Shown here in pieces: positions 24,770 through 36,542 of a stretch of 64,000 bases of DNA. The position numbers were made by a program, and so were the translations under genes. How positions within the stretch are numbered: the first letter of the stretch is position 1; each line of letters opens with the position of its first letter. Under the pieces are notes generated by a model that had not been told where the DNA came from, did no database searches, and worked only from the letters and a program-made list of their open reading frames with translations. This DNA is from Cephalopachus bancanus (taxonomy: Eukaryota > Chordata > Mammalia > Primates > Tarsiidae), in NCBI GenBank assembly GCA_027257055.1, contig JAPVLO010000624.1, positions 558,001-622,000 on the forward strand, given 5' to 3'.

Positions 24770-25019
24770 CCATAATTTTTTGATGGCTATAATAGGAAAT
24801 AATACTTCTGCCTTCAGGTATCTGTGTATTAAAAGCACCCAGGAGGGCCATTGCTTTACTAAACTCTGGTGTGGTTATTTGCTCTTTGAACTGTGGTCGC
24901 TGCCATGTTTTCTAAGCTTTGGTCCCCTCTGCTACCTTGGAGAGGTGAATTTCTTCTCGCTCTCATTATTTCTAATTTACTTTCTAAATAAACTATATTT
25001 TCCAATCTAAAAAAAAAAA
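24770..25019 (+). repeat. Possible retroposed transcript or LTR end with poly-A
   Basis: AATAAA at 24986-24991 lies about 18 bases before an A run (25009-25018), as in a reverse-transcribed polyadenylated RNA. The preceding 150 bp look like the R region of a retroviral LTR, but no family is recognised and no target duplication is clear. Confidence 0.3.
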
Positions 25020-25459
25020 TACCCAGTATAAGTGATTACAATAGTAAAATGAAATCGTTTATACATGAATGTAAAATGTTATAATAGGCATAGCCAAGAC
25101 TTCAGCTGAGTCTCATATAATATGACATTAAAAGGAACGATTTAATCAAAGATTCTAAATCTAATCAAAACAAAGAAGGAATAGTTTTGTAGCATGTGAA
25201 TAAATGACTCCTGACAGAGATCACAAAACTGTCATGGAGCTAAGCTTTAAGTAGGGAATTCACCGAATGTAATAAATCTTGTAAACATGAGTCCCTCAAA
25301 GTGAAGCACCGTCTTTTAAAACAAAATTGTTAATTTTGGCTGATACAGTCATTGTTAAGATATGGTTGCATCTTCTTCTGGCATTTTTCTTACATTTTTT
25401 TACACTGTGAATTTAATGGTAGATATGAGTTTTAGACTGCATGTTTTATTAATATTGTA
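25020..25459. other. Unassigned A+T-rich DNA
   Basis: Nothing recognised. Confidence 0.4.
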
Positions 25460-25850
25460 TAACAAGCATTTTGCTGTCTCATTTGAATTTTTAACAAATG
25501 ATATTTTAATGATTATATAATATCATGAATAACCCATAAATGTATTTAATCATACTGGTGTGCATTTATGTTCTTTTGAATTTATTTCTTCTATAAAGCT
25601 ATGGTGAAGAGCCTTCCTTAAGATAGAATTCTGGAAAAGTAATTGTAGGGTCAAAGGATACAAACACTTTTTAGTTTCTAGAAATAATTTGCACATTATT
25701 TCCCAGAAATGTTCCAATCAGCAGTATCACCAGCAGTTTGTGTTCATCTCAATGTACCTTCTTATGCACTAAATCTAATACTGTTAATAATATTATTATT
25801 TTACTAATTTGAGAGCAAAATGGTAAATGACAAAAGTCTTAATGTAGAGT
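25460..25850 (-). mobile_element. Old L1 (L1M-type) fragment
   Basis: Minus-strand L1 near the end of ORF2, identified by the typical old-L1 order: 'agaattctggaaaagtaatt' followed by 'gggtcaaaggata', then 'cccagaaatgttcc' and 'cagcag'. Highly diverged. Confidence 0.6.
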
Positions 25851-26911
25851 CATGGATTTGTGCTGAGGTTAAAATTTTAATGTTTCTTAACTATTTTATT
25901 TCTTTGTTTATATATATGTATGTATGCATGCATATGTAACATTAGTTTTTGTACTTACATAACCATTAAAACTCAGTTCTTTTTTCTATTTATCTGTACT
26001 CATTGCATAGCTAAGTATCAGTCGATAGTCTGTCACCCAGTTTGGTTTATAGTGTTCTTTGAAAATGCCAGCATTTTGGCAAGCAGATAGTACCTAGTCT
26101 TTGTGTTCTGTGTTGTTGTGTATTTCCTGATTTGTATCTAGTATGTTGACCATTTTATGATAGAAGTCATGAAAAGCTAGGTATTTGTGCACACATAGTT
26201 GCTTCACTTAATAGTAGGTTTTCAATATATTTTTGAGTTTTTCTGTGTAAGCCTCCAGGATAGGGTTTTCGTTATTTAGAGAAATTTTGCATTTTGAAAA
26301 ATGGAGGAGGCTCTTTGTGATATTTGTAAGACTTTGCATCCTAGCACCTCTGCTCTTGAACTTCTCACATCATATTTGAGCACCCTGAAAACAAAGCCTG
26401 AATCCTTAGTAGGGAGAGATTTAAATAAAATATACTTGGAGACATCATCAGTAAGTACTGGATAGTTTTTTGAATGTTTATTGTTGTAATATTATCTTAT
26501 TTTATTCAATCTGTATTAGACGTCAATAATTTTTCAAATTCACACTCTGATAAACAGATCTCTTCATTCTGTCTGAATTAACCAGCTGAATCTTTTGGAC
26601 TTAGATTTGATACATTGGGATTTTTTTTTTTAAACAAAGTAAATTTTGGGAGATATGTATACCAGCAAGGCTCTGATCCATTATACATTCTATGAATAAC
26701 CTGATTAAAAAATGACCTAAATGGAAGTGACAGTAAAAACCGATTTCTTTTTTATTTCAATGATGAAAAGAATTCCTTTTTTGCTTTTACCTTTTCTTTT
26801 TATAATAAGGAAGGCGATCTAAATTTTTTGAGAACAACTTTTATCTTTCATACTTTTTGATATCAATTGGTCACTTTTAAATTTTTTTCTGGGTGGTTTT
26901 TCATTTCCCAT
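25851..26911. other. Unassigned A+T-rich DNA
   Basis: No gene. It may contain further unrecognisable L1M sequence, because L1M pieces in the same orientation lie on both sides. A short TATG/CATG-rich patch is at 25905-25935. Confidence 0.35.
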
Positions 26912-26921
26912 TGATTTCTTT

Positions 26922-27212
26922 ACTCTTTCTTTCTTTCTTTCTTTCTTTTTTGTGAGCTCAGGATCTCTGTCATCCAGGTTAAAGTGCACTGGCACAATCA
27001 TGGCTCACCATAGCCTCAAGCACCCGGGCCCAGGCAATCCTCCCACCTCAGCCTCCTGAGTTGCTGGGACTACACGTGTGTGCCACCACACCTGGCTAAT
27101 TTAACATCTCACTATGTTGCCCAGAGCAGTCTTGAACTTTTGAACTCAAGCAATCCTCTCACCTTGGTCTCCCAAAATGCTGGGATTACAGTCAGGAGCC
27201 ACCACACCCAGC
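26922..27212 (-). mobile_element. Alu SINE with (TTTC)n tail
   Basis: Dimeric Alu in minus orientation, with tail side (TTTC)n at 26927-26946 and body to 27212. Both arms are present; a short internal deletion removes the usual 'tttttgtagagatg' block near 27100. Flanked by tgatttcttt at 26912-26921 and 27213-27222, a perfect 10-bp target duplication. Confidence 0.92.
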
Positions 27213-27229
27213 TGATTTCTTTTTTGATT

Positions 27230-28445
27230 TAAGTGTTGTCAATGAATGTATCTCAGTTTCCAAGTAATTTTCTTGCCATATTTTTACTATTTATTTCCAT
27301 ATTTATTGGATTATGATTAGAAAATATAATCACACCTTTTTAAACATGGTAAAATTTTCTTTGTGACCAAGTTTATATTTATTTTTATAAATGTCCCACA
27401 ATAGACACTATTTTTTATTATTTGTTCTAGATATGTGAGTGTGTATGTCTATTTAAATTTTTTTGAGTGTATTTTTATATTAAACTCTTCCATAGTCTTT
27501 TTATTTTTAGTTTACTAAAAAGTGTTTCGTTCTAAATGAAGCATATTAAAGACTCCAACTATGCTTTTATCTGGTCCCCTTGAAATTTCTTGAATATATG
27601 CATTTTCTAGTTAGTTCCTATTAGTATGCTCCATACAGGTTTATTAGTTATATTATCTTCAAAATGTTGCCTTTCATAAATCCAGTCTTTTTCTAAATAT
27701 CATCTTTTGTTTCAAGCTCATGCATTACATATTTCTGAATGATCTGTTATCTATTTCAATTATCTGTACCTATTGTGAGGTTCATATCTAAACACTGTTG
27801 TAGCTCTTACTTATTCTCCTCTATTGTGTGTTCTCGGTTCTGCTTCATTTGTGTTAGGTTAAGAACTTAGGTATTTCCCTAACATCTGTTATGTGGGTCA
27901 CAACATCTCAGACTTCTTGCACTTCTCAAATATCTGTTTATATCCTGACAGATGAATGGCATCTTGACTGGGTAGAGGATTGTTGAATTCAAGTTCATTT
28001 TTCTAACTTTCAGAGTAGCATAAGTGACATCCTAAGTGTCAATATGGTATTTGTTTCTTTGAAGTTAACTTCTTCTGTTTAAATACTTAGCTTTTTCTCT
28101 TAATTTCTCAACTTCACAGATTTTGCCACACTATGCCTATTATGTGTCTTTTATCATCAATCAGGACTGAAAAACCTGTAGACTCAGTCCGTTTTCAATG
28201 CTGAACTTTTATCCTTCTGTTGTTTATTTACTGACTTTCTATGTTACTTAATTTTTTTTCCTGAACTATAGTAGCCACAGTTTAGAATTCTAGAATCTAT
28301 CCTTCATGTCTTTTAAATATTACAAGACGTTTTTATCCTTTTACGTCTTTGGATTTTTTTTTCCCATTTTTTTCTTTTTGGCTTTATTTCTGGGCTCAGT
28401 GTTGAGCATGCTTAGTGTACTAAATTATATAGTGAAGAAATTACG
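27230..28445 (-). mobile_element. Old L1 (L1M-type), ORF1/5' ORF2 region
   Basis: Minus-strand L1 recognised from several ordered blocks: 'tggattatgattagaaaatataatc', here only 27308-27332, and 'aaagactccaactatg' near 27550 (ORF2 endonuclease region); then 'gactgggtagaggattg' near 27968 and the 'actatgcctattatgtgtc' block near 28132 (ORF1 region). No frame is intact. An Alu lies at each end. Confidence 0.6.
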
Positions 28446-28757
28446 TTTTTTTTTCTTTCTTTTTTCTTTTTTTTTTGGTTGGAGTCTCACTCTTGTCACC
28501 CGGAGTGCAGTTGCACGCTCACGGCCACCACAGCCTCAGCCTGCTAAGCTTAGGCAATCCTTCTCCTTCAGTCTTCCAAGTAGCTGGAACTACAGACGCA
28601 CACTGCCACTATACCCAGCTAGTTTTTGTGATTCATTGTAGAGATGAGGTCTCATCAAGTTGCCCAGGCTAGTCTCAAACCCCCGGAGTCAGGCAATCTT
28701 CTCACCTCGGCCTCCCAAAGTGCTGGGATTACAGCCTGAGCCATCACACACAGCCTC
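28446..28757 (-). mobile_element. Alu SINE
   Basis: Minus-strand dimeric Alu with a T-rich tail side at 28446-28478. It has the 'tcacggccaccacagcct' right arm seen in the other lineage-type Alus here, then the linker region and a left arm ending near 28757. No clear target duplication. Confidence 0.88.
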
Positions 28758-28828
28758 TTTTTTTGCAACAGAAACTCCTTAGTATTATTTTGTTTATCTT
28801 GCTGTGGTAGCAAAATTCTAAGATGGCC
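28758..28828 (+). repeat. Left end of old LTR-like repeat
   Basis: Contains 'gcaaaattctaagatggcccc', the typical opening of an old mammalian LTR-class repeat that continues at 29465 after an ERVL LTR insertion. The family name is not assigned. Confidence 0.4.
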
Positions 28829-29460
28829 CCTAATTTTGGATATCAACTTGACTGGATTCAAGGATACCCAGGTAACTGATAAAGTATTAATTATTATCAG
28901 TACTTCCATAGGCACTTAGTTTTCCCTTTTCTACTGAAAGGAAATTCCAGCTGGTTATTAGAATGATTGGGCTGCCCCAGGTGTGTCTGTAAGTATGCTT
29001 CTGGAAAAGAATGACATTTAAGTTGGTGAACTGAGTAGGAAAGATCATCCCTCAATGTGAATGAGCACCATCCAATCAACTGGGGCCTGGATGGAACAAA
29101 AAGGCAAAGGAAGGGTGAACTGGCTCTCTCTTTTTGAACTGGAACATTCTTATTCTTTTGCCTTGAACATCAGATCTCCAGGTTCTCTGGCCTTTATATT
29201 CCAGGATGCCAATCACTGTGTCCCCTGGCCCCCAGGCTCCCAGGTCTTTAGTCTCAGATGGAGAATTACTTCATTGACTTCCTTTGTTCTGAGGCCTTTG
29301 GACTTGGATTGAGTCACCCTGCTTTCTCAACTTGCAGACTACCTGTAGTGGGACTTCTCATTCTCCATAACTAGGTGGGCTAATTCCCCTTCTCCTTTTT
29401 TTCCCTTCCTCTTTCTCTTTCTATCCTATTGGTTGTATCTGAAGAATCCTGACTAAAACA
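28829..29460 (+). mobile_element. ERVL solo LTR (MLT2-like)
   Basis: Begins with a 'tatcaacttgactggattcaagg' segment and passes through 'ggtgtgtctgtaag' and 'accatccaatcaactg'. It then runs through 'gaacatcagatctcc', 'aacttgcagac' and 'tgggacttctc', and ends 'aatcctgactaaaaca'. This is the block order of MLT2 LTRs of the ERVL family. There is no internal retroviral sequence on either side, so it is a solo LTR. It splits an older repeat. Confidence 0.8.
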
Positions 29461-29464
29461 TTCC

Positions 29465-29905
29465 CCAAGATTCTTTTCCCCTGGTGTTTATATCCAGGAT
29501 AATCTCCTTTCCTTGATGTGGGTAGAATCTGTGAATACGATGGGATTGTTATTCCCTTGATCAGGTTATGTTCTATGAGAAGTGTGATGAGAAAGTGACT
29601 CCCAGGACTATGCTATATTATTCTTCTGTCAGCCTTGAGCTGTAAACCACCAAGTTATGAGAGGGCTATGTGGCTGGGATTTGATGTCATCTAAGAGCTG
29701 AGAGTGACTCCCAGCCAACAGTCACCAAAAAAATAAGGACCTCAGTCATACAATTGTGAGGAACTGAATTATGACAACAACCTGAATGAGCTGGGTAGAG
29801 GACCCTGAGCCTCAGATGAGATCATATCATTGGCTAACATTTTGATTTCAGCTTGGTGAGACATTCAAACCAGTTACTCAAGGGAACAGTAACTCTCAAA
29901 GAGGC
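29465..29905 (+). repeat. Old LTR-like repeat, right part
   Basis: Resumes with 'ccccaagattcttttcccctgg' and 'gtgggtagaatctgtgaatac', matching what should follow 28828 in the same repeat class. It fades out after about 29905. Confidence 0.45.
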
Positions 29906-30424
29906 GGATTACAACTCTAGTTTATATAGCATTTTCAACAAAGAACATTGAAGTTTTAGAGCAGTGACAGCACAAAGGGAAAAAACCTCGGATCTTCAGG
30001 GGAAGCAAAATTGTAGGAAGGCAAATACATGGGAAACAAATGGTAAATAGTCTAGTTATTAAAGTTTGTTATGTAGTTTCCACCAATGTTGTTTCCAGGC
30101 TTCAAAAGGTCTAAGTCTAGTGATTACATTTGTCCTTCCTAAAAGAGAGGGGCTGAGACAAACCTTTGTAAATTAATGTCCCATTTTAGGCAAATGGGGG
30201 AGAGTCAGAGCTTTTCTTGTTTCTGCTTCTTCTCAATTGCTTCTAGCGTAAAGTAACCCTGGAATAACATATTCTTCTACTTTCATTCTAAAATGTGGAT
30301 CTTAATTTTTTTTGATAAAACACTGTTAAATTTTTTTGGTTTTTGTTTTTGTTTTTTAGCAACATGCTATATATATGTTTACATTTGTATACATTAACTT
30401 AGATTGCCCAAATTTCTCCACTTA
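29906..30424. other. Unassigned DNA
   Basis: No gene or repeat recognised. Confidence 0.4.
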
Positions 30425-30612
30425 TTGAGTAGGTGACTTTGGTAATTTATCTAATCTTTTTAGTGCCCTGGTTTACATATTGATTCAATGAAGATAATGA
30501 TAGGATCTACTTCACATGTTGTCATGAGGTTAGATGAGTTAGCATATGTAACCTACTTAGAACAAGAAGTTGCACATATACCATGTATGAGCTCAGTAAA
30601 TGTTGTCATTTT
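30425..30612 (+). mobile_element. MIR SINE
   Basis: Follows the MIR core and 3' half in order: 'gaagataatgataggatctac', 'gtcatgaggttagatgagttag', 'acttagaac' and 'gctcagtaaatgtt'. Highly diverged, as expected for this old SINE. Confidence 0.75.
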
Positions 30613-31431
30613 TATAAAACATATAGTAAAAGATGTTACAAAAAGATGAATTATACATTTAATCATTAATTACGTTTTATCTGTTAATATAAAAATATTG
30701 TTCTCAATGACAGAATATTAAATTTTTGGAAGGGTGATATTTTTAATATATTGATATTATCACTGTTGTTCAATTCCCCACAAAGTGTTTGATAAAGAGC
30801 TAATATTTATTATTTTAAAAGTGTCTGGTTTTCTATTTTCTTAGTGTTTGCTTGTGTTCTCATTATTAGTGTTACTTCCATCCTTAGTGTGTTTGCAGGA
30901 ATCTTCTAAGGCACTGGTCTGTTTTGTGAGGGCTAGTTTGGCTCCTACTAAATAATTTCATCTGTAGGCACAGGTAAATGACAATGTCTTGCATAATCCT
31001 AAAAGCAATGTGCCCTGAGGCTGCTGCCATTAACCCTTCATGTGGTAGATTTCTCATTCTAACTTCATCAGCTGAGGGTGGGCACACAGTTATCTGCACA
31101 TATTAAATGTTAGTAACTTCTTATTTCTTGGATTACAGATAAAAGCATACGTGAATTCAACTCTAAAATTTTATTCTTACCTTCTATTGAGATACCCACC
31201 CTACTTTGAGACCACTTACCTAGAGGACTTTTTAGATTACTATCAAATATTTTATTAAGCACTTGTCTGTATATGTATATCTTGCAACATAGATGCAAAA
31301 AATGAAACTTATTAAAGTAGTTATTTGTGTTTGTTTGCAGTGAGATTTAACTTGAAATAGTTGGCTTTAGTTTCATATTTTAACAACATATTTAGTTTCC
31401 CTTTGGGGCTGTTAAAGGATTATTATAAGTA
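30613..31431. other. Unassigned A+T-rich DNA
   Basis: No gene or repeat recognised. Confidence 0.4.
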
Positions 31432-31525
31432 ATTCTACTTTATTGAGCACTTACATGCAAAGCATATACTAGATGCCACCTCATTTAATTCTAATGGTAG
31501 TTTTGGCCACTATTTTATTAGTGGT
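31432..31525 (-). mobile_element. MIR fragment
   Basis: 'tactttattgagcacttac' followed by 'gccacctcatttaattct' is the reverse complement of the MIR 3' half. Confidence 0.6.
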
Positions 31526-32045
31526 TTTGAGAAGTTTGTGAAACAGATTCACTGTGTATTATGTTACCACTTCAGCCCACTACATCTTGGACTACAATTT
31601 CTACTACCTGCCTGAGACTGGTGAGACAGAACACTTACCCACATGATTTATATAAAGTTGGTTAAGTACTTATAGATAAGCAGCAAGGGACAGTATAGAA
31701 ATTTGGAACTCAGAGCAAGCCAGTCCCCAAGTCTCAAGAAATCAGTCGAGTGGCATCTGCGCATACCTCACTTGTACAACAGATGGTAGATGCAAAAAAA
31801 CTGCTCACACTGGATTTTATATACCAGGGGCACCATGGCTTGCTGGACTTAAAGGTTTGAAGGACATCTTGTTTCCAGGGGGAGCAGGAACAGAGTCCAG
31901 GTTGTTCTGGCCAGTTCCTCTTTCTATCAGGATGTAACATTCCCAGCATATTTTACAACTGTTACTGAAAACTACAAGGGAGGAGGAGGGAGAGCTAGGT
32001 GGGTTCAAGACCACCTTCAGAGTTGTCCTATATAGCTGTTTTTAT
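31526..32045. other. Unassigned DNA
   Basis: No gene or repeat recognised; overlapping short open stretches on the minus strand (31734-32014) look random. Confidence 0.35.
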
Positions 32046-32185
32046 TCATTTTAAAAATAAGAAAACTGGAATTCAAAGGTATAGAAAATGCTGAAACTCA
32101 CAGATCAAGTAAGTAGCAGAGTCGAGATTAAAGTCATACCTTTTTGACCATAGATTCTTTTCTCTTAAGCACTACATTGTATCAG
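32046..32185 (-). mobile_element. MIR fragment
   Basis: 'cattttaaaaataagaaaac' followed by 'tcacagatcaagtaagtagc', 'agagtcgagattaaa' and 'ctcttaagcactac' is the 5'/core part of MIR in reverse. Confidence 0.65.
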
Positions 32186-32309
32186 ATGACTTCCATCATT
32201 TGAATAGCAAGTAGAAATGGCTAGGGTGATGTGATAATTAATCGTTCTACTTCTGCTTGGTACAGTGATTGTTTCACAGTAAATATTTGTAATATGAAGC
32301 CAGAAGGCA

Positions 32310-32333
32310 AAAAAAAAAAAAAAAAAAAAAAAG
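32310..32333. repeat. Poly-A run
   Basis: About 24 uninterrupted As in otherwise mixed sequence. It may be a retroposon tail, but no body with a clear boundary precedes it. The text at 32255-32300 weakly resembles an L2/MIR 3' end. Confidence 0.7.
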
Positions 32334-32480
32334 GAACGCAAGTGATTAAACATTGAAGTGGTGTTAGGTGCAAAGCTACGTGGGATATTGAGAGGGCATA
32401 AAAATTAGTAATTTTGATAATCAGATAATAGTTACATTAGTAAGAATCAGCTCCTAACTGAAATGCTTAAGATTGCTATG

Positions 32481-33040
32481 TTTCCCCTACTGGGAATATA
32501 CCTGGAGGAACTCAAATCATTCTACAAAAATGACACTTGCACACGCATGTTTATTGCAGTTCTATTCACAATAGCAAAAACATGGAACCAACGGTACTGC
32601 CCATCGAAACTGGACTGGATAAAAAAAAAATGTGGTGCATATGCACAATGGAATATTACACAGCCATAAAGAAGGACAAATATATGGATTTTGCAGCACC
32701 TTGGATGGATTTAGAGTCTACCATATTCAGTGATCTCTCACAGAAACAAAGAACAGAGTACCACATGTTCTCACTCATAAGCAGACCCTGAACAATTACC
32801 ATAATACTATAAGAAAAGGATTGGCAGTGGTGGGATACTGCTGGAGTGGGGGTGAGATGGGGGACCCAACATCAGTAAGGGTACCTGATCTCTAACTTGG
32901 CAAAGTGGGGAGAAAGGCAGGCCCAAATTTTATCTGTATCATGACCACTTGTATACCTAATCTTGAATTGTACCCCATGTCTTTAAAATAAAAAATAAAT
33001 AAATAATTAAAATTTCCAGTTCAAAAGTTAAAAAAAAAAT
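32481..33040 (+). mobile_element. Short 5'-truncated L1 (plus)
   Basis: Only the last ~100 codons of ORF2 and the 3' UTR. It encodes the C-terminal block including EYHMFSLISRP up to a stop at 32789-32791. The 3' UTR is of the same lineage type as at 18822 and 34522, but carries a longer variant (32830-32930), then an A-rich tail to about 33038. A possible target duplication, attgctatgt (32472-32481) / atttctatgt (33039-33048), has one mismatch. Confidence 0.88.
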
Positions 33041-33319
33041 TTCTATGTCATTTATACTTGAGGCAATTTCTTCATGATAATTTGGCTTCTCAGTCCTTCC
33101 CAAACCTTCTCAAATCATTTATATGAATAGCACACAGAGACCACTACAATATCTTTTTTATTTCCAAAAGTTGTTATGTGTTTCAAAGAGCTATTACTTT
33201 CTTTTGGTAAAATTACTTATTAGATCATTTAGACAGCCTTAAGAAGTAGCTGATGGAAGGGATGGGCACAGAAATTTACATTTCACTTTAGAAATGGGGG
33301 CAGAGGGAAACCCAGATTC
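33041..33319. other. Unassigned spacer
   Basis: No gene or repeat recognised. Confidence 0.35.
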
Positions 33320-33425
33320 ACTTAAGGAACATTTATTAATAATTATGGTGTGTCAGGCACCTCACCACGCAGAAATCTTTGGGCAGAGTCCCTACTCTAG
33401 AAGGCATGCAATCTTCAAGATTACA

Positions 33426-33469
33426 GGCAAAGGTATACTTCCAACTGCTAATGGAGGTATACCTTTGCC
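33426..33469. other. Long near-perfect hairpin
   Basis: ggcaaaggtatacttcca (33426-33443) pairs with tggaggtatacctttgcc (33452-33469): 17 Watson-Crick pairs and one G-U, with an 8-base loop. No indels. It sits inside the degraded L2. Confidence 0.85.
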
Positions 33470-33642
33470 AGGAGGGTCAGAAAAAAAAGAAAACACTGTG
33501 AAGATGGGGTAAAAAAGCTTTCCAAGTGAGAAATAAAAGCGTGTGCAAATGGTGGAAAAAAACCAACAAAAACATCGAATTATCCAGAAGCTTAAAGAAG
33601 GCCAAATGTAGAGCAAGAGAGACAGAGTTAAGAAGTAATATT

Positions 33643-33936
33643 CAGCTGGACACAGTGGTTTATCTTTAATCCCGGCACTTTGGGAGGCCGAGGCAGGAGG
33701 ATCACTTTAGACCAGGAGTTACAGACCAGCCTAGGGAGCATAGTGAGACCATATCTCTAAAAAAAAAAAAAAAAAAATTAGTTGGGCATGGTGGTGCACA
33801 CCTATAGTCCCAGCTGAGGTGGAAGGATTGCCTGAGCCCAGGAGGTCAAGGCTATGGTGAGCCGTGATCCATGCTACTGGTACTGCTCTCCAGCCTAAGC
33901 AGCAGTGAGATTCTGACTCAAAAAAAAAATAAAAGT
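33643..33936 (+). mobile_element. Alu SINE (J-like)
   Basis: Starts 'cagctggacacagtgg', has the left arm with 'ggcactttgggaggccgagg', a middle A run of about 19 bases (33759-33777), a right arm and a 3' A-rich tail. It lacks the ACAATAAATC linker of the lineage-type Alus and so looks like an older insertion. Confidence 0.9.
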
Positions 33937-34509
33937 GATTCTGGAGTGGTGGTTGGAAAGGGATGGTTTACGGTCTTACAGGATCTGTTGGGAAATCTGA
34001 ACTTTATCCCAAGGAAAATGAGAAAGTATTGAAGAGTTGAAGTTGGGGAATGGCATGATCAGATTTATATCTCTCTTGGGTTGGAAAATAGAGAATGGAT
34101 CATGGGTGGGGGGTAAGAATGAAAGTGGAAGGTCCATTAGAAAACTCTTGCCAGGCAAGAAATAAGATCAACTTGGATTAGTATGAGGAAAGGGAGATGA
34201 ACATAAATGGGTGGCTTCAGGAGACATTCAGGAGATAGAGATGATTGTTGGGATGTTGTAAGGCAGGAGAGGGAGGAATCAAAGCTGACTACCAATTTTT
34301 GGTTTAAGATTGCTGGGAGACAGGCAAGCTTAGGGGGAAAAGATAATAAAGTTAGTTTTAAATGTGCTGACTTAAACTGCCCCTGAAATATCTAAGAGGA
34401 AAGGTATCATGTTGAAAATATATGTGTGGAGCTCAATTTGGGATTTAGTAGCATGTAGATATAATTGAAGGCATGAGGATAAGCTGGAAAGATTGCATAG
34501 AGTTTTAAG

Positions 34510-34521
34510 ATTTGAAGAGAG
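34510..34521. repeat. Target-site duplication of plus-strand full-length L1 (copy 1)
   Basis: atttgaagagag, identical to 41626-41637. Confidence 0.9.
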
Positions 34522-36542
34522 GAGTCGGGAAGATGGCAACCAGGCCAGTCAGTCTATGTGAGTCCCCCTGTGAGTGAGTGAGTATATGGAAAATTTTGTG
34601 TACGTGCTGGTGAGTGAGTGGGCATGTAAGTGAGTGACTAAGTGAAGGCTAGGGAGCTAGCAGCAGGGTTCTCCTGGTGCAGCAGCTGGTGCCACAGCAG
34701 CTGAACTTGGACCCTAGCGATTCCTGGAACACAGAAGCCAAGCACTATTTTCTTTTTCTTTTTTTAAAATCAACAAATGCTCTCTGGGAGGAAAATGCTG
34801 GAAGAGACTGTCTAAGTGGAGCTCATGAGAGGATGGCCAGGCCCCTGGTACAACAGCTAACTGGTGCTGCAGCTTCTCTACTTCATCCCTGGCTCTTCCC
34901 AGGTTGTAGAAGTTGAGCACCATTGTTTTTTTTAAAAAACAGACAGAAGTTGTTGTTTGAAAAAGCAGCAGGGAGAAACTATCACCCCAGGTTCTCCCTC
35001 ACCATTGAAGCAGGAGAGAGACTGGGCTCTGGCAGGGGCAGCAGAGGGAGCACAGAGGGAAGTTCCCATGGAAGAGGACAAGAGAGGCACCCCACCACCA
35101 TCTTGAAGGAACAACAGTAAAGTGCTCCAACTTGCTCACCACGGAACAACAGACCTGATCTCTGTGACTGGGAGATCAATTACTTGGGAATTGATCGTGG
35201 CCCAGAGGGAATGTCCTGAGACCACAAACTTCAGAGGGATCTGATGAGTGCTGAGTTCTAGGCGCCCCACCCCCTACCCTGATCCAGTCGTGCGACAAAG
35301 GGTGTGGCCAGAAAAGGATGAGGGAGGACTTCAAAGAGATTCAGCAATCCTCTGACCCACACAGAGACCCACACAGTTGGACCATGACTGAGAGGGACAA
35401 ACCCAGGCAGAGCCTGGATATCAATTGCAATAGGAGAACACCATTCCAGGATTTTCCAAGATAGACCTGGCTGGGGCACACCCAGTGAGAATACATACCT
35501 GGGGAAGAGACAATCCTGAACCTTCCCATGGGAGATCTCCCTGACCATATGAGAGTGGAAGGGGAGGACTGCAGCCCCACCCACCTCCACTGTCCCTCCT
35601 TATTTCCTGCTTTGTTCTCTGAGGAGAGAGTGAAAGAGGTAGCTCTGTGGGAGACACCTGATTAGAGGAACGATTACAGAACCTGTAACAAGAGGGCAGG
35701 GGTTTTTTTTTGTTTTGTTTTTAATTTTCAATTAATTTTTAATTTTTAAAATTTTTTTGGCTGTTTGCTTGTTAGTTCATCTATTTTAAAAATATTTTTC
35801 CTTTGTGCATGAATGTGTATGTGAGGGTTGGATCTGACCCCCCAGTTTTTTTGTCTTTTCTTTTTCTGTTTCTTTCTTCTTTTATCTATACTTTTCTGTT
35901 TATGTGTGTATGTGAATGATTGAGTGTTCATATTTTGATTTTGCTGTTGGTGGTGGTTTTTGCACTTTTTATCTACAGGGTTTTTTTAATATTCATTTTT
36001 TTATAGTTTAAGGTATGTATCAATATATGTGTGAAGGTTTGACCTGAATCCCCTTTTTAATTTTTTTAAAAATTTTCCTCCAGTCTTTCTGTTTTTCTGC
36101 TCTATTCACTTTGTGCTAGGCATGTGTTTAGTTTTCTTGTTATTTTTTGTTGTTGCTGCTGTTTATTTTGTTTCCCTTTGTTGTTATTCCAGTTTGTTTT
36201 GGGTTGTGTGTATATGTATTCAATCTCTTGCATTGGTTTCTGCTTTGCATAGTCATATGGAGTGGTGGTGGGGAGTGGGTCTCAGGGAACACATACCATA
36301 ATAAGTGAACATTTTAATTTGCAAGTAGTCTTTGATTCCTAGTGCCCCATCCCCTGCTTTATTTGAATTTCAAAAACTACAAGATATAGCAAAGCTTCCC
36401 ATCCACCATTCTATTTCAAAATAGAACAAATAAAGAGCCCAGATTAGGCGATAATAGAGGACTGAGCAAACATCAGAAGGAAAAGCCTATCCCACTGACA
36501 CTGAATTACAGAACTAAAGAGAAAAATAAGAAACCTTTCATA
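34522..36542 (+). promoter_or_regulatory. L1 5' UTR / internal promoter region
   Basis: About 2 kb before ORF1, with GTGA units near 34568-34640, G+C-richer blocks (34980-35700) and a T-rich part (35700-36200). It is collinear with the 12326-14345 copy, which shows that a long 5' UTR is normal for this L1 lineage. Confidence 0.65.

Larger units (their letters stand above)
33320..34509 (-). mobile_element. L2 LINE, 3' part (interrupted by Alu and L1)
   Basis: Reverse complement of the L2 3' end at 33320-33415 ('aacatttattaataatt..ggtgtgtcaggcac', then 'agagtccctactctagaagg'). The L2 body follows at 33940-34500 ('ctttatcccaaggaaaatgag', 'gaatggcatgatcagattt', 'gaggaatcaaagctgactacc'). The element resumes after the full-length L1 at 41638. 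The Alu at 33643-33936 interrupts it. The strand and family follow from the CR1/L2 reverse-transcriptase-type coding sequence on the minus strand. Confidence 0.65.
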
